DNA of 64,000 bases from Crocinitomicaceae bacterium (GTDB lineage Bacteria > Bacteroidota > Bacteroidia > Flavobacteriales_D > Crocinitomicaceae), in the NCBI GenBank assembly GCA_018402525.1, contig JAGYIR010000008.1, forward strand, positions 117,501 through 181,500, given 5' to 3'. Below are positions 9,332 to 18,568 of the stretch, in pieces. The translations under genes were made by a program, and so were the position numbers. The first letter of the stretch is position 1; every line of letters begins with the position of its first letter. The notes below the pieces were generated by a model, which had not been told where the DNA came from, made no database searches, and saw only the letters and a list, made by a program, of their open reading frames with translations.

Positions 9332-9880
9332 TTGAAGAAAAAATCGCTTTATTTATTGGGATTGATAACACTTCTTGTGTTTCCAATTCCCACTTTCCTA
9401 GTATTCTATTTTGTGGAGGGAATTTATCCACTTGAAATTTTGGAATTAGATAAGTTTTCTTGGTTTGAAATTGTCATTGGACTAGAATTGGGAGTTGCCT
9501 ATGCATTTTTTTCATTGATTTTATTACAATTTCGAGTATTTGATCAAATGCCAAATAGAGTAGAGAAAGTTGTGCGTGACATGAAACTCACCTTGTTTGA
9601 TTGCTTCTTTTTATCTATTTGCGCTGGTTTCGGTGAAGAGTTGCTATTTCGTTCAGGGTTTCAGTTCTATTTGGGACCAATAATAACTTCAGTCTTCTTT
9701 GTTGCAATTCATGGCTACTTGAACCCATTTAATTGGCGAATGTCACTGTATGGTTTGATTGTTCTCCCTTTAATTCTCTTGATCAGTTACGGATTCACAT
9801 ACTACGGTCTTTGGTTTGCGATTTCAGCGCATTTCTCCTATGACCTCGTTCTATTTATCACTATTTCACGTCGGCGCTAG
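9332..9880 (+). CDS. CPBP-family intramembrane metalloprotease
   Basis: The 182-aa polytopic protein carries the CPBP (Abi/CAAX-protease-like) motifs: GEELLFRSGF (EExxxR, about 107-116), then HGYLNPF (His in motif 2) and SAHFSYD (motif 3 His). Relatives cleave prenylated or membrane peptides, or process bacteriocins. The start is a TTG at 9332, 31 nt from the divergent channel gene; no ATG lies nearby that would keep the first transmembrane helix. The C-terminus overlaps the convergent LRR gene by four bases. Confidence 0.8.
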   Translation: MKKKSLYLLGLITLLVFPIPTFLVFYFVEGIYPLEILELDKFSWFEIVIGLELGVAYAFFSLILLQFRVFDQMPNRVEKVVRDMKLTLFDCFFLSICAGFGEELLFRSGFQFYLGPIITSVFFVAIHGYLNPFNWRMSLYGLIVLPLILLISYGFTYYGLWFAISAHFSYDLVLFITISRRR

Positions 9881-10602
9881 CGAAGTATTATACGAAGTCG
9901 TGTTGTTTGCTGGACAAGAAGACAATGAGGAATCAATGTAACATAGTCAGCTTCTAACACCTCGAAGTAGCGCAATTTACATAACGACTCAGGAAGACTA
10001 AGCAAGGGACCAGCGCCCGATACATATAATTCCCGCAACTTTCTCAAATTTCCTATTTCTGGTGGTAGCTCCTCCAAGAAATTTCGATTGAGGTAAATAA
10101 ATTGCAATTGTTCACATTTTCCAATAGAAGATGGAATTTTTTTTAATTCATTAAATTTTAACTGAAGTACTTCCAATTTCTTTAATTGATGAATAGAATC
10201 GGGTAGGTATCGCAGTCTGTTTTGATTTAAAATAAGTTGTTGTAGATTCTCAAGTTCAACAATCGATGTTGGAAGTGTGTCAATCTCGTTGTATTGAGCA
10301 GATAGTAATTTTAAATTCTTCAATTTTCCAATGGAATAGGGGAGCTTTGTTAGTTTGTTCTTTCCTAAGTACAATTTTTCAAGATGCTCCAATTCTCCAA
10401 TCCATTCTGGAATTTCTGTCAAGTTGTTGCCATAAAGACGCAAAACTTTAATGGACTTATTAAGTCGCAATTCATCAGGTAATTCTGTTAATCCTTTGCG
10501 CGATAGATTGACAGTTGTTTTGTCAGCAGCTAGATTTACATCTCTTAATCCTACGCAAGAAAAGAGAAATGGGAGAAGTAAAATTAGGGTGCATGACTTC
10601 AT
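9877..10602 (-). CDS. Leucine-rich-repeat lipoprotein
   Basis: The product has 241 aa from the ATG at 10602, which begins MKSCTLILLLPFLFSC, a lipoprotein signal (LFSC lipobox). The frame is open to 10668, but those extra residues carry no signal. About eight 23-residue repeats of the type LKxLxLxxNxLxxLPxSIxxLxx fill residues 35-225, the pattern shared by animal and bacterial Shoc2/LRR proteins. It is probably an envelope-anchored binding protein; no ligand can be inferred. Confidence 0.85.
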   Translation of the reverse strand: MKSCTLILLLPFLFSCVGLRDVNLAADKTTVNLSRKGLTELPDELRLNKSIKVLRLYGNNLTEIPEWIGELEHLEKLYLGKNKLTKLPYSIGKLKNLKLLSAQYNEIDTLPTSIVELENLQQLILNQNRLRYLPDSIHQLKKLEVLQLKFNELKKIPSSIGKCEQLQFIYLNRNFLEELPPEIGNLRKLRELYVSGAGPLLSLPESLCKLRYFEVLEADYVTLIPHCLLVQQTTRLRIILR

Positions 10603-10733
10603 ATTTAAATTTAGTGAATAAATGACTTCGAAGGTTATAAAACAAGAAAAAACTCTTATTTTTACCATTACTACAATATCATTTTTGGCATGCCTTTTGA
10701 TTTGTAAGTGAAATAAAAATAAAAATTGTAAGT

Positions 10734-11138
10734 ATGAAATTAATTAACACCATCGCACTAAGTGCACTATTGATAGGATCATTCAGTTTAAGTGCTCAAA
10801 CTGATACAGAGCGAAAATCTTTACGCCAAAATAAAGTAGCTTCGGTTCCGGTACGAGATATTACGCCAGAACAAAAGGGAGAAGCTAGAGCAAAGCAATT
10901 ATCGGATAGAGTTGATCTTTCAGATGATCAGTTTGTTAAGGTGAAAGAATTATTTACAAATATTGAATTGAAAAATAAAGGAGTTCAAGATAATGCTAAC
11001 ATCGATGATGAGCAAAAACGTCAGATCATAAAATCAAATAGTGAATATGAGCAGAGTGCATTAAAAGGAATTTTGACGCCAGAGCAGTTGAAAAAACTTG
11101 ACACTACACCTCCAGCAAATACCAACAGCGTTAAGTAA
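10734..11138 (+). CDS. Spy/CpxP-like small periplasmic protein
   Basis: The 134-aa protein has a signal peptide ending SFSLSAQ, followed by a helical, charged body. LSDDQFVKVKELF and LTPEQLKKLDT resemble the LTxxQ repeats of Spy/CpxP-type chaperones and the DUF4890-like proteins of Bacteroidota. Such proteins are often envelope-stress chaperones. Assignment rests on motif pattern and size only. A hairpin terminator follows at 11168. Confidence 0.65.
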   Translation: MKLINTIALSALLIGSFSLSAQTDTERKSLRQNKVASVPVRDITPEQKGEARAKQLSDRVDLSDDQFVKVKELFTNIELKNKGVQDNANIDDEQKRQIIKSNSEYEQSALKGILTPEQLKKLDTTPPANTNSVK

Positions 11139-11167
11139 TTTTTAGACTTAAGGCGAATAGATAATAC

Positions 11168-11205
11168 AAGGGTTTCCTAGGATATTTTTTCGGGAAGCCC
11201 TTTTT
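11168..11205 (+). terminator. Intrinsic terminator
   Basis: The arms AAGGGTTTCC and GGGAAGCCC have one G-U/mismatch and a loop of about 14 nt, followed by TTTTT. It lies 29 nt after the Spy-like gene. Confidence 0.6.
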
Positions 11206-11245
11206 GATTACGAGAAGAATAGTTAAAGAATAAATACCAAAATTC

Positions 11246-11983
11246 ATGAAAAAGAAGTTTTTTTTACCATTAGGGATCGTTACCATGCTAACTGTATCAG
11301 CGTGTGATGTTCTCGAAGAAGCGGCAACGATTGTTACAGATGGTTCAACTACGACTCCTTCCCTTACAAATACAGAAGTAATTGCCGGTTTAAAGGAGGC
11401 ATTGACGGTAGGAATTACCAACTCCGTCAACTTAACCTCTGTGACGGATGGATTTTTGGCTAATAGCGCCATTCGTTTGCCATTCCCCCCAGACGCCCTT
11501 AAAGTAAAAGAAAAGGCGTTAGAATGGGGACTTAGTGGTCAGGTGGAGAAGTTTGAAACGACGTTGAATAGAGCAGCGGAAGAAGCATCTAAAGAAGCCT
11601 TACCAATATTTAAAAATGCGATAATGAATATGAGCATTCAAGACGGTTTCAGTATTTTGAATGGTGGAAATGGAGCAGCTACAAAGTTTCTAAGAGATAA
11701 TACGAATGCAGCATTGATCACAGCATTTTCTCCTAAAGTAGAAGAAGCAATTTCAAAAGTGAAGTTAACGGATTACTGGAACCCTATCATTACAAAGTAT
11801 AATTCGGCAATGACATTTACTGGTGGTGAAAAGTTGAATCCAGATTTGGATAAGTATGTGACAGAATTGGCCATCAAAGGACTTTTCACGATGGTAGAAA
11901 AGGAAGAAAATAAAATTAGACAAGATCCAGCCGCACGTGTGACAGATATTTTACAAAAAGTGTTCAGTAGCGTTGGTAAATAA
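11246..11983 (+). CDS. DUF4197 domain lipoprotein
   Basis: The 245-aa protein has a lipoprotein signal (FFLPLGIVTMLTVSAC, lipobox VSAC at about residue 20). The DUF4197 pattern follows: EVIAGLKEALTVGITNSV, IRLPFPPDALKVKE, LNRAAEEASKEALPIFKNAI, and a C-terminal GLFTMVEKEENKIRQDPAARVTDILQKVF. The family is widespread in Gram-negative bacteria with no known function. It is a single gene with terminators on both sides. Confidence 0.85.
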   Translation: MKKKFFLPLGIVTMLTVSACDVLEEAATIVTDGSTTTPSLTNTEVIAGLKEALTVGITNSVNLTSVTDGFLANSAIRLPFPPDALKVKEKALEWGLSGQVEKFETTLNRAAEEASKEALPIFKNAIMNMSIQDGFSILNGGNGAATKFLRDNTNAALITAFSPKVEEAISKVKLTDYWNPIITKYNSAMTFTGGEKLNPDLDKYVTELAIKGLFTMVEKEENKIRQDPAARVTDILQKVFSSVGK

Positions 11984-12005
11984 AGTTTTCATTGTAATTG
12001 AAAGG

Positions 12006-12034
12006 GCGTCTCTTCGTTAGGGACGCTTTTTTTT
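12006..12034 (+). terminator. Intrinsic terminator
   Basis: The stem GCGTCTC / GGGACGC with a TTCGTTA loop is followed by eight T, 22 nt after the DUF4197 gene. Confidence 0.8.
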
Positions 12035-12065
12035 ATGTTCAATATTTGTACTTTTACCCAAAAGA

Positions 12066-12935
12066 ATGAGTATGCAGTATCCAGCAACAGAATTGGTTTT
12101 AAATAAGTACGGACAAGTTTATCATTTGGGACTGTCACCAGATCAGATTTCGGATAAAATTATTTTGGTGGGTGATCAAGATCGCGTTGATATCGTAGCA
12201 GCTTTTTTCGACGTTGTTGAGGTTGCGTGCCAGCATCGTGAATTTGTAACAAAAACGGGGATGTATCAAGGAAAACGCATTACGGTATTATCCACTGGTA
12301 TTGGAACCGATAACATTGACATCGTAATGAATGAACTGGATGCGCTTGCAAACATTCAATTGGATAAACGCATCGATGCAGATGGTTTTAAATCGTTGAA
12401 GTTAGTGCGAATTGGTACGTGCGGTATTTTGCAACCTGCGATTCCTTTGCACTCGTTTATTCTGTCTTCGCATGCTTGTGGACTTGATAATGTTGCTCAT
12501 TTTTACGATATAGAGTTTTCCAAGGAGGAAATGGAGTTAAATACAGCTATTCAACAGCAAGTTCAATTCCCTGCCAAGATCAAAACGTATGTGTCTAAGG
12601 TTTCAAATCAACTATTTGATCAATTGGCCTCTGACAAGACAGTGACAGGAATTACGATTACAAGTAGTGGTTTCTACGGACCTCAGGGTCGTCAACTGAG
12701 ATTAAAAACCAAGACAGAAAAACTCAACGAACAAATAACCGCGTTTAATTTTGAGAACCACAGGATAGTAAATTTTGAAATGGAAAGTTCAGCGCTGTTT
12801 GCATTAGGAAAGGCAATGGGACATAAATGTGCCACTATTTGTCTTGGTATTGCAAACAGGCCAAACAAGGATTTTTCGAAAGATTATTCAGAAGATATGG
12901 AGAACTTGATTCAGTATGTTTTAGACCGAATCTAA
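12066..12935 (+). CDS. Nucleoside phosphorylase (uridine-phosphorylase-like)
   Basis: The 289-aa PNP/UDP superfamily enzyme contains ILVGDQDRVDIVAAFF (near 30-45, the phosphate-loop motif GDxxRV), VLSTGIGTDNIDIVMNELDAL, a LVRIGTCGILQPAI motif and INFEMESSALFALGKAMGHK (ribose contact, EMExxA). It would cleave a nucleoside with phosphate to give base plus ribose 1-phosphate. Base specificity (uridine, purine or mixed) cannot be read from the motifs. It overlaps convergent cutC by 15 nt. Confidence 0.8.
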   Translation: MSMQYPATELVLNKYGQVYHLGLSPDQISDKIILVGDQDRVDIVAAFFDVVEVACQHREFVTKTGMYQGKRITVLSTGIGTDNIDIVMNELDALANIQLDKRIDADGFKSLKLVRIGTCGILQPAIPLHSFILSSHACGLDNVAHFYDIEFSKEEMELNTAIQQQVQFPAKIKTYVSKVSNQLFDQLASDKTVTGITITSSGFYGPQGRQLRLKTKTEKLNEQITAFNFENHRIVNFEMESSALFALGKAMGHKCATICLGIANRPNKDFSKDYSEDMENLIQYVLDRI

Positions 12936-13637
12936 TTTCACTTCTTCAATTGCCTCAAGTAGACGTTTGACCTTTTCTTCACTCACCTTCAATATTGTTT
13001 CAGAAAACATCGACTCTTCATCCAGCAAATGCTTTTTTGTCCCTGAAAAATGAATGGCATTCGGACGAACATCTGTGACAATCCTCTTGATGTTATTTTG
13101 ATTAATACCACCACCAGGCATTATTTCAATTCGACCGTCTGCGTAGGTCATCATCGCTTTGAGGTTTTCAATACCTAATTCTGCGCTCGAACCAAGACCT
13201 GATGAAAGGATGCGTTTAATTCCCAAGTTCACTAACGTATCAATTGACTTTTCGTAGTTATAGGTGTCATCAAAAGCACGGTGGAATGTGACCTCCATAT
13301 CTCCTGCTTTTTCAACCATAAGTCCAATTGCCTTTTCATCAATCACACCAAATTCATTCAGTGCACCTATAACCACGCCCTTTGCACCGAGCGTCCTACA
13401 TTCAAGGATATCTCGCAGAATTATTTCGATTTCATCCCACGAATATCGAAAACCTCCTGGACGGGGGCGAATAAGTACGTGCGTCTCAATGCCATAGGCG
13501 ATTGCATAATCGATCATTCCTGGTGACGGCGTTATTCCTCCTTGTTCGAGTGTTTGACATAGCTCAATCCGATCAAAATTTAAGTTTTTGGCCAGCTGGA
13601 TTGCTTCGATGGAAGCAGCGCAAAGTTCTAATTTCAT
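12921..13637 (-). CDS. cutC: CutC family protein (PF03932), copper homeostasis or (beta-alpha)8 hydrolase
   Basis: The 238-aa TIM barrel matches CutC throughout: N-terminal LELCAASIEAIQLAK, DRIELCQTLEQGGITPSPGMI, HVLIRPRPGGFRYSWDEIEIILRDI, VTFHRAFDD, LSSGLGSSAELG and IMPGGGINQNN. CutC was named for copper tolerance in E. coli; its biochemical role is still disputed. The ATG overlaps the stop of the upstream hexosaminidase as ATGA, so the two genes share translation. That neighbour makes a role in sugar handling as likely as one in copper. Confidence 0.9.
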   Translation of the reverse strand: MKLELCAASIEAIQLAKNLNFDRIELCQTLEQGGITPSPGMIDYAIAYGIETHVLIRPRPGGFRYSWDEIEIILRDILECRTLGAKGVVIGALNEFGVIDEKAIGLMVEKAGDMEVTFHRAFDDTYNYEKSIDTLVNLGIKRILSSGLGSSAELGIENLKAMMTYADGRIEIMPGGGINQNNIKRIVTDVRPNAIHFSGTKKHLLDEESMFSETILKVSEEKVKRLLEAIEEVKLDSV

Positions 13638-15889
13638 TCTGCAAAATTTAGAATTATTTCATCAATAAATGTCCAAGGTATGTTACCAGCTCCTTCCTCA
13701 CCGCTTGGTATTTTTACTATCGGTAGGGTTATAATTTTAATTCGAGAGGCCTTACCGCTCAATTCAATTTTTTGGTTTTCTTCTTGAATTTCAGTTTTAC
13801 GAATCAACTCCCATTCATTCGGTTTCTTTTCTGCGTAAATTTCTATCGTTTCAGGTAAATAGATCCAAGAACCTTTAGCATCTAAAAATCCAACAGTAAT
13901 ATCCTTCAAAGACTTTTCCTCGCGTAAGTCGACAATGATTTCAACTTTATTTTGATTAAATCCCAACCAATCATCACCTTTCCAAGGACGCTTTCCTTTG
14001 ACACCATCAACAAGTGTTAAACTTCCATTGTGATTGTATTTTGGATGTGGAGGAGTGATTAGTTCAATGTGCAATCCAAGTCCGTTGTGTAGACAAAAAG
14101 TCGTTGCTACATCTTGGTTAAGGGTTGGCGCGCTGATATTTACTTGAATGTGTTGTTGTTTTCCATCTGGAGGTCGCTCAAAGTACAGACTGTCGTTCCA
14201 ACCCATAACGTGTCCGCCTCCCATGCTAAGTCCACCTTTCTCTTTGGTGAAAACGTCATATACCTGTTGTTCGTCAATTCCTTTCACATTAAATTTCACA
14301 CCATCAAGTATTCGTGTAAGGGTAATCGTCGGAAGATAAATTGATTTGGAATAATTTACATTTAATCGCTCTAAGAAGGGTTCATGGTAGCGTCTGAAAA
14401 CCTTTAGAAATTCATCATAGGATGGTTTAGTTTCACTCCAAAGATTTTGACTTAGCCCAATTGCTCTCGGGTAGACCATGTATTCCACGTGCTTGAAGTT
14501 AGAAATGTACTCGGTCCAAACATTTGCTTGACCTCCTAAGATATACTTATGATTCTCCAACGGGAGCTCATTTGGAATTGGAGAAAACTCGTAAACTTTA
14601 CTCAATGGCAGAAAACCACCGATGGCCAGTGGTTCAGTTGAATTACCACTTTGGTAGTAGTCAAAGTAACAATAATTGGTTGGACTCATAACCACGTTAT
14701 GATGCATATTAGCAGCGTCAATTCCTCCTTGCTCTCCTCGCCAGCTCATCACAGCAGCATTGGTGGATAATCCTCCTTCTAAAATCTCATCCCAACCAAT
14801 CAATTTCTTTCCTTTTTGAGATAGAAAATCATCCATGGATTGAATAAAGTAACTTTGAAGAGCGTGCGCATCCTTTAGGTTATTTTTCTTCATCACTTTC
14901 TGGCATTTTATACAATTTTCCCACTTGTTTTTTGGAGCCTCATCACCACCAATGTGAATGTATTGAGAAGGGAAGAGTTCCACGACTTCAGCCAAAACAT
15001 CTTGTAAAAACTCAACAGTCTCTGCTTTGGAGCAATAAATATCCTCAAAAACTCCCCAATACCCAGGAACACCCAGTTGATTTTCTGTACAGGAAAATTC
15101 TGGATACGCTGCCAGCGCAGCGCGACTATGTCCTGGCATTTCAATTTCAGGAATGACCTCAACATTTCGCGACTTAGCAAATGCAACGACCTCTTTTATT
15201 TCTTCTTGAGTGTAGAATCCACCCGTTCGGTTGACATCAAATTTCCATGGTTTGTCGTTGTAATGACCGATTAAGGTGCTATCTCTATATCCACCTACTT
15301 CAGTTAGCAATGGGTATTTTTTAATTTCAATTCTCCAGCCTTGATCATCAGTTAGATGCCAATGAAATTTATTGAATTTATATAGCGACATGAGGTCAAT
15401 GAATCGTTTCACTTCTGCAACGGTGTAGAAATGACGACTCACGTCTAAGTGGAGTCCCCGCCATGCAAATGCGGGTTCATCTTGAATAAAGCATTTTTTT
15501 ATGACAACATCACCATTGTTTTCAGAAAAAAGCTGAATCAACGTGACTACAGCGTAGAATGCACTTTCCGACGAGTTGTAGGTAACGACAATTTCCTTAT
15601 CAATATTCATGGAGTATTCATGTGATGCCCCTTGATTGATCGATACAAAATTGAGTTGTGCAAAATCGCTACTTTCTGTGAATTGAATGGTGTAAAGTGC
15701 GCTTAGTTTATCTAGAAGAAATTGCCGCGCCGAAATGGGAAGTCCTTTCGAATTGATTGAAATGGATTTCCCCAAAATTAATTCTCCTGAAATATCTTGA
15801 TAAACAAGTGGAGTTGGCAACACTGGACATTGCGTAAATCCAATATTGCTCAAAAGTAAAATGATAGTATATAGTGACAGAAGTTTCAC
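13634..15889 (-). CDS. Beta-N-acetylhexosaminidase, glycoside hydrolase family 20
   Basis: The 751-aa exported enzyme removes terminal GlcNAc/GalNAc, for example from chitin fragments or glycans. After the signal peptide (to about residue 20) comes the GH20b N-terminal domain, then the catalytic barrel with GLHLDVSRHFY (145-155), WHLTDDQGWRIEIK (177-190) and the catalytic pair Asp316-Glu317 in HIGGDEAPK. A C-terminal carbohydrate-binding-like region includes LVDGVKG...WLGF (about 630-660), typical of GH20 enzymes in Bacteroidota. It is co-translated with cutC downstream. No SusC/SusD pair is nearby, so it is not a classical PUL. Confidence 0.93.
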   Translation of the reverse strand: MKLLSLYTIILLLSNIGFTQCPVLPTPLVYQDISGELILGKSISINSKGLPISARQFLLDKLSALYTIQFTESSDFAQLNFVSINQGASHEYSMNIDKEIVVTYNSSESAFYAVVTLIQLFSENNGDVVIKKCFIQDEPAFAWRGLHLDVSRHFYTVAEVKRFIDLMSLYKFNKFHWHLTDDQGWRIEIKKYPLLTEVGGYRDSTLIGHYNDKPWKFDVNRTGGFYTQEEIKEVVAFAKSRNVEVIPEIEMPGHSRAALAAYPEFSCTENQLGVPGYWGVFEDIYCSKAETVEFLQDVLAEVVELFPSQYIHIGGDEAPKNKWENCIKCQKVMKKNNLKDAHALQSYFIQSMDDFLSQKGKKLIGWDEILEGGLSTNAAVMSWRGEQGGIDAANMHHNVVMSPTNYCYFDYYQSGNSTEPLAIGGFLPLSKVYEFSPIPNELPLENHKYILGGQANVWTEYISNFKHVEYMVYPRAIGLSQNLWSETKPSYDEFLKVFRRYHEPFLERLNVNYSKSIYLPTITLTRILDGVKFNVKGIDEQQVYDVFTKEKGGLSMGGGHVMGWNDSLYFERPPDGKQQHIQVNISAPTLNQDVATTFCLHNGLGLHIELITPPHPKYNHNGSLTLVDGVKGKRPWKGDDWLGFNQNKVEIIVDLREEKSLKDITVGFLDAKGSWIYLPETIEIYAEKKPNEWELIRKTEIQEENQKIELSGKASRIKIITLPIVKIPSGEEGAGNIPWTFIDEIILNFAE

Positions 15890-15936
15890 ATGTTAATTTT
15901 TCAAGTACAACCCTTCCTCAATTCAAAAAGCTACCA

Positions 15937-18501
15937 TTATTTCAATTCAGTCAGTACATTTTCTATCAATGTTTTCAAATGCAATTTATGCGCTTTTGTC
16001 GAAATATCGCCAGTGGTTGAACTAACCATCTTCTTGGTTTCGTTTAGGAAATACAGTGCGTGCGATTGTGCCACGGGACTATAGCTATCCTTCGATTTAC
16101 CAATTAGGATTTCAATCAACATTTTTGTGTACGTCACTTGTAAGTTTTGGCGCATTGAATTCACATTTCCGCTGATGTCAACCTTAAAAATAGCGTCATT
16201 CAAATCGGTCATAAATTCAGTTAAACCATATTCGTTGCCGTACAATTCAGTATCTACAATGCGTTGCAATGTATTGGCATGCAGTAAGTGCGACAGAGCT
16301 CCCTTTTGAATCATCAACGTTGTTGCATGTATTTTCGGATCTTCCGATTTTGAGAAAAAACCAAAACCTCTTCGCTGCGCTTGAAGATAGGCGTAAAGAT
16401 CATTGGAAAAATCAAAAGCACTGGGTGCAAAAATGTAGGAGGAAAGTCCTGCCATTGCCTCTTTTTGATCCGCTTTGCTAAATGGTGTATACGGTTGCGT
16501 TGCACCTTTTTGACCAACCATCGCACGATTTACACTAACACCACCAATGTAACGTGACATCGTATTGGCAGCATCTCTATATTGACGCATCATTGACATG
16601 TAACCAACGAGATGATCTTCGTGTGAAGCATTCTCTGTGTCATATTTTTGCATGAACTCTTTTGCAATGACTTTCACGAGTTCCATACGTTCAACACTAT
16701 ATTTTACTGCATCACTGGTTAAATCGAAAATATTTACGTGCGGGTCGATTCCCTTTCCTGGAGCACGCATATCGTCCGCGTCATTGCCAAACACGAGTTC
16801 CGGTTCAGTCGATCGGTCAAGCAGCGCTTTTGTCTCCGCTGCTGTTCTCCCATTTTCATAGGCGAATTGAATGGCCCATAAATCGTATGGACCAGGTCGC
16901 ATGGTATAATATTGCCCTTGTTTGGATCGATCCAATGCTGCGTTTACTGATGGGTAATCCATTACAGATCCCATTAATCCTACTTTCTTGGTCAATTCTT
17001 CATTGTGAATAGCGTCAATACCGTGTAATTGGCTCGCTTTCATGTTATGATTTAATCCGAGGGTGTGACCTATTTCATGAAGTACAAGGTAGTGAATGAA
17101 TTCTTGAATAATTTTACTGTCTTCGAGCGGTTGTCCATCGATATATTGCGCAACGAGTCCAGCAAAATTGTTATTAATGGCAGCGACTTGTGACATGGAA
17201 CAACCTTCATGCGAACATGCTGAAAATTCAACCGGAAGTTCTGCTTTCGATGGTTCACTGAAAAATTCTTCATTTCTTAGGTTTCCAAGTACAGAGCGGT
17301 ATTCGAACATGATATCTGCACCTAGAATTTCGCCTGTTCTAGGATTTACGAAACTTGGACCGTATCCGCCGAATGGAGGAGTAGGTGAGGCAGTCCAGCG
17401 CAAGACATTGTATCGAATATCGCCAGCATCCCAATCAGCATCATCTGGTTGTTGCTTAACAACAACAGCATTTTTAAATCCAGCTTTCTCAAATGCAATA
17501 TTCCATTGTTCCGCCGCCGACTTGATTAGTGGTCGTAAATTTTCTGGTGTTGTATTTTCCATCCACCAGACAATCGGTTCAACAGGTTCTGAAATTGCTG
17601 CGTTTGGATCTTTCTTAACCAAGTTCCATTTGTGCACTAAATCTCTATAATTGGCATTTACCTGTGCGGTCATGTCCGTAACGTTGGTTGTGAAGTAACC
17701 TATTCGTGGATCATCGTATACAGGTTGAAAATCATTTTCTGGCATTTGAATCAGACTGTGATAAACGACAATACTGACATTTCGTGCATCTGTTACGGCA
17801 CGTGAACCAGGATTTAATACCGAAGGTTTCGAGTAGACATATTCAATAACCAAATCAGTGTTTTCCGGGTAGTTTTTAATGCGATCAATTTTCGTTTTAT
17901 CTTTGTCAAGATTACCAATAGAAAACGCCATAGGATTTTCTCCTGGGCGAGAAGGAGGTTTTACTTGAGAAAACGTTTCACTCAAGAACAAGTCTCCCGC
18001 ATCAATGAGGTAGGTTGATTTATCTTTTTCTTCCGCTGAAATTTTTACACTGGCGATAATTGCATTCGGCATGTTTGCTTCTGCAGCTTTTGAAATGGCA
18101 TTTTCAGGATCAAAATAGGAGGAAGTATTCTGAGCAACGAACTCGATTCGATTAAAGTACTTTTCAACTTTAAAGACTTTCGAACCACGGTAGTTACCTC
18201 TGAATCCACCAGCCTCAACAATGCCGTTATCTACTTGATTGAAGTAAATATACTCCTTACCAATTTGATCTTCTTTGATGACCATTTTAATTGAACCATC
18301 CGTTGTGTCCTGATAAATCGTAAACAGACCTTCGAATTTCACACAATTCTTTGTTGCATCTTTAATCGTTTTGATGTCTGACTTCTCCTCTTTAGGAGCA
18401 TCATCGCCTTTTTTCTTTTTCTTTTGAGCCACTGCATCTGTGATAGAAAAAGAGAATAGCAGAATGAGAATGGATTTTAAAACAGTTCTTGTTGTGATCA
18501 T
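15937..18501 (-). CDS. Secreted zinc-dependent metalloprotease (DUF5117/DUF4953 type)
   Basis: The 854-aa protein starts at the ATG at 18501, giving MITTRTVLKSILILLFSFSITDAVAQ as signal. The frame is open to 18549, without support. A Lys-rich linker (KKKKKGDDAPKEEK) is followed by the DUF5118/DUF5117 region and a metzincin-like zinc site HEIGHTLGLNH with His475, His479 and His485. The DUF4953 region continues to the end. These large predicted proteases are common in Bacteroidota with unknown substrates. It sits 47 nt upstream of the hexosaminidase gene on the same strand, so the two may be one transcript. Confidence 0.9.
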   Translation of the reverse strand: MITTRTVLKSILILLFSFSITDAVAQKKKKKGDDAPKEEKSDIKTIKDATKNCVKFEGLFTIYQDTTDGSIKMVIKEDQIGKEYIYFNQVDNGIVEAGGFRGNYRGSKVFKVEKYFNRIEFVAQNTSSYFDPENAISKAAEANMPNAIIASVKISAEEKDKSTYLIDAGDLFLSETFSQVKPPSRPGENPMAFSIGNLDKDKTKIDRIKNYPENTDLVIEYVYSKPSVLNPGSRAVTDARNVSIVVYHSLIQMPENDFQPVYDDPRIGYFTTNVTDMTAQVNANYRDLVHKWNLVKKDPNAAISEPVEPIVWWMENTTPENLRPLIKSAAEQWNIAFEKAGFKNAVVVKQQPDDADWDAGDIRYNVLRWTASPTPPFGGYGPSFVNPRTGEILGADIMFEYRSVLGNLRNEEFFSEPSKAELPVEFSACSHEGCSMSQVAAINNNFAGLVAQYIDGQPLEDSKIIQEFIHYLVLHEIGHTLGLNHNMKASQLHGIDAIHNEELTKKVGLMGSVMDYPSVNAALDRSKQGQYYTMRPGPYDLWAIQFAYENGRTAAETKALLDRSTEPELVFGNDADDMRAPGKGIDPHVNIFDLTSDAVKYSVERMELVKVIAKEFMQKYDTENASHEDHLVGYMSMMRQYRDAANTMSRYIGGVSVNRAMVGQKGATQPYTPFSKADQKEAMAGLSSYIFAPSAFDFSNDLYAYLQAQRRGFGFFSKSEDPKIHATTLMIQKGALSHLLHANTLQRIVDTELYGNEYGLTEFMTDLNDAIFKVDISGNVNSMRQNLQVTYTKMLIEILIGKSKDSYSPVAQSHALYFLNETKKMVSSTTGDISTKAHKLHLKTLIENVLTELK

Positions 18502-18568
18502 ATTGGTGTGTTTGGCAAGTGCGCTTCGGTGAAATTCACCGATTAACAATTAATAATGAAGTTACAGA

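Noticed and set aside
17168-17650. 160-codon plus-strand open frame inside the zinc metalloprotease gene
   Set aside because: It is a shadow of a well-supported minus-strand gene with a zinc motif, and shows no domain of its own.
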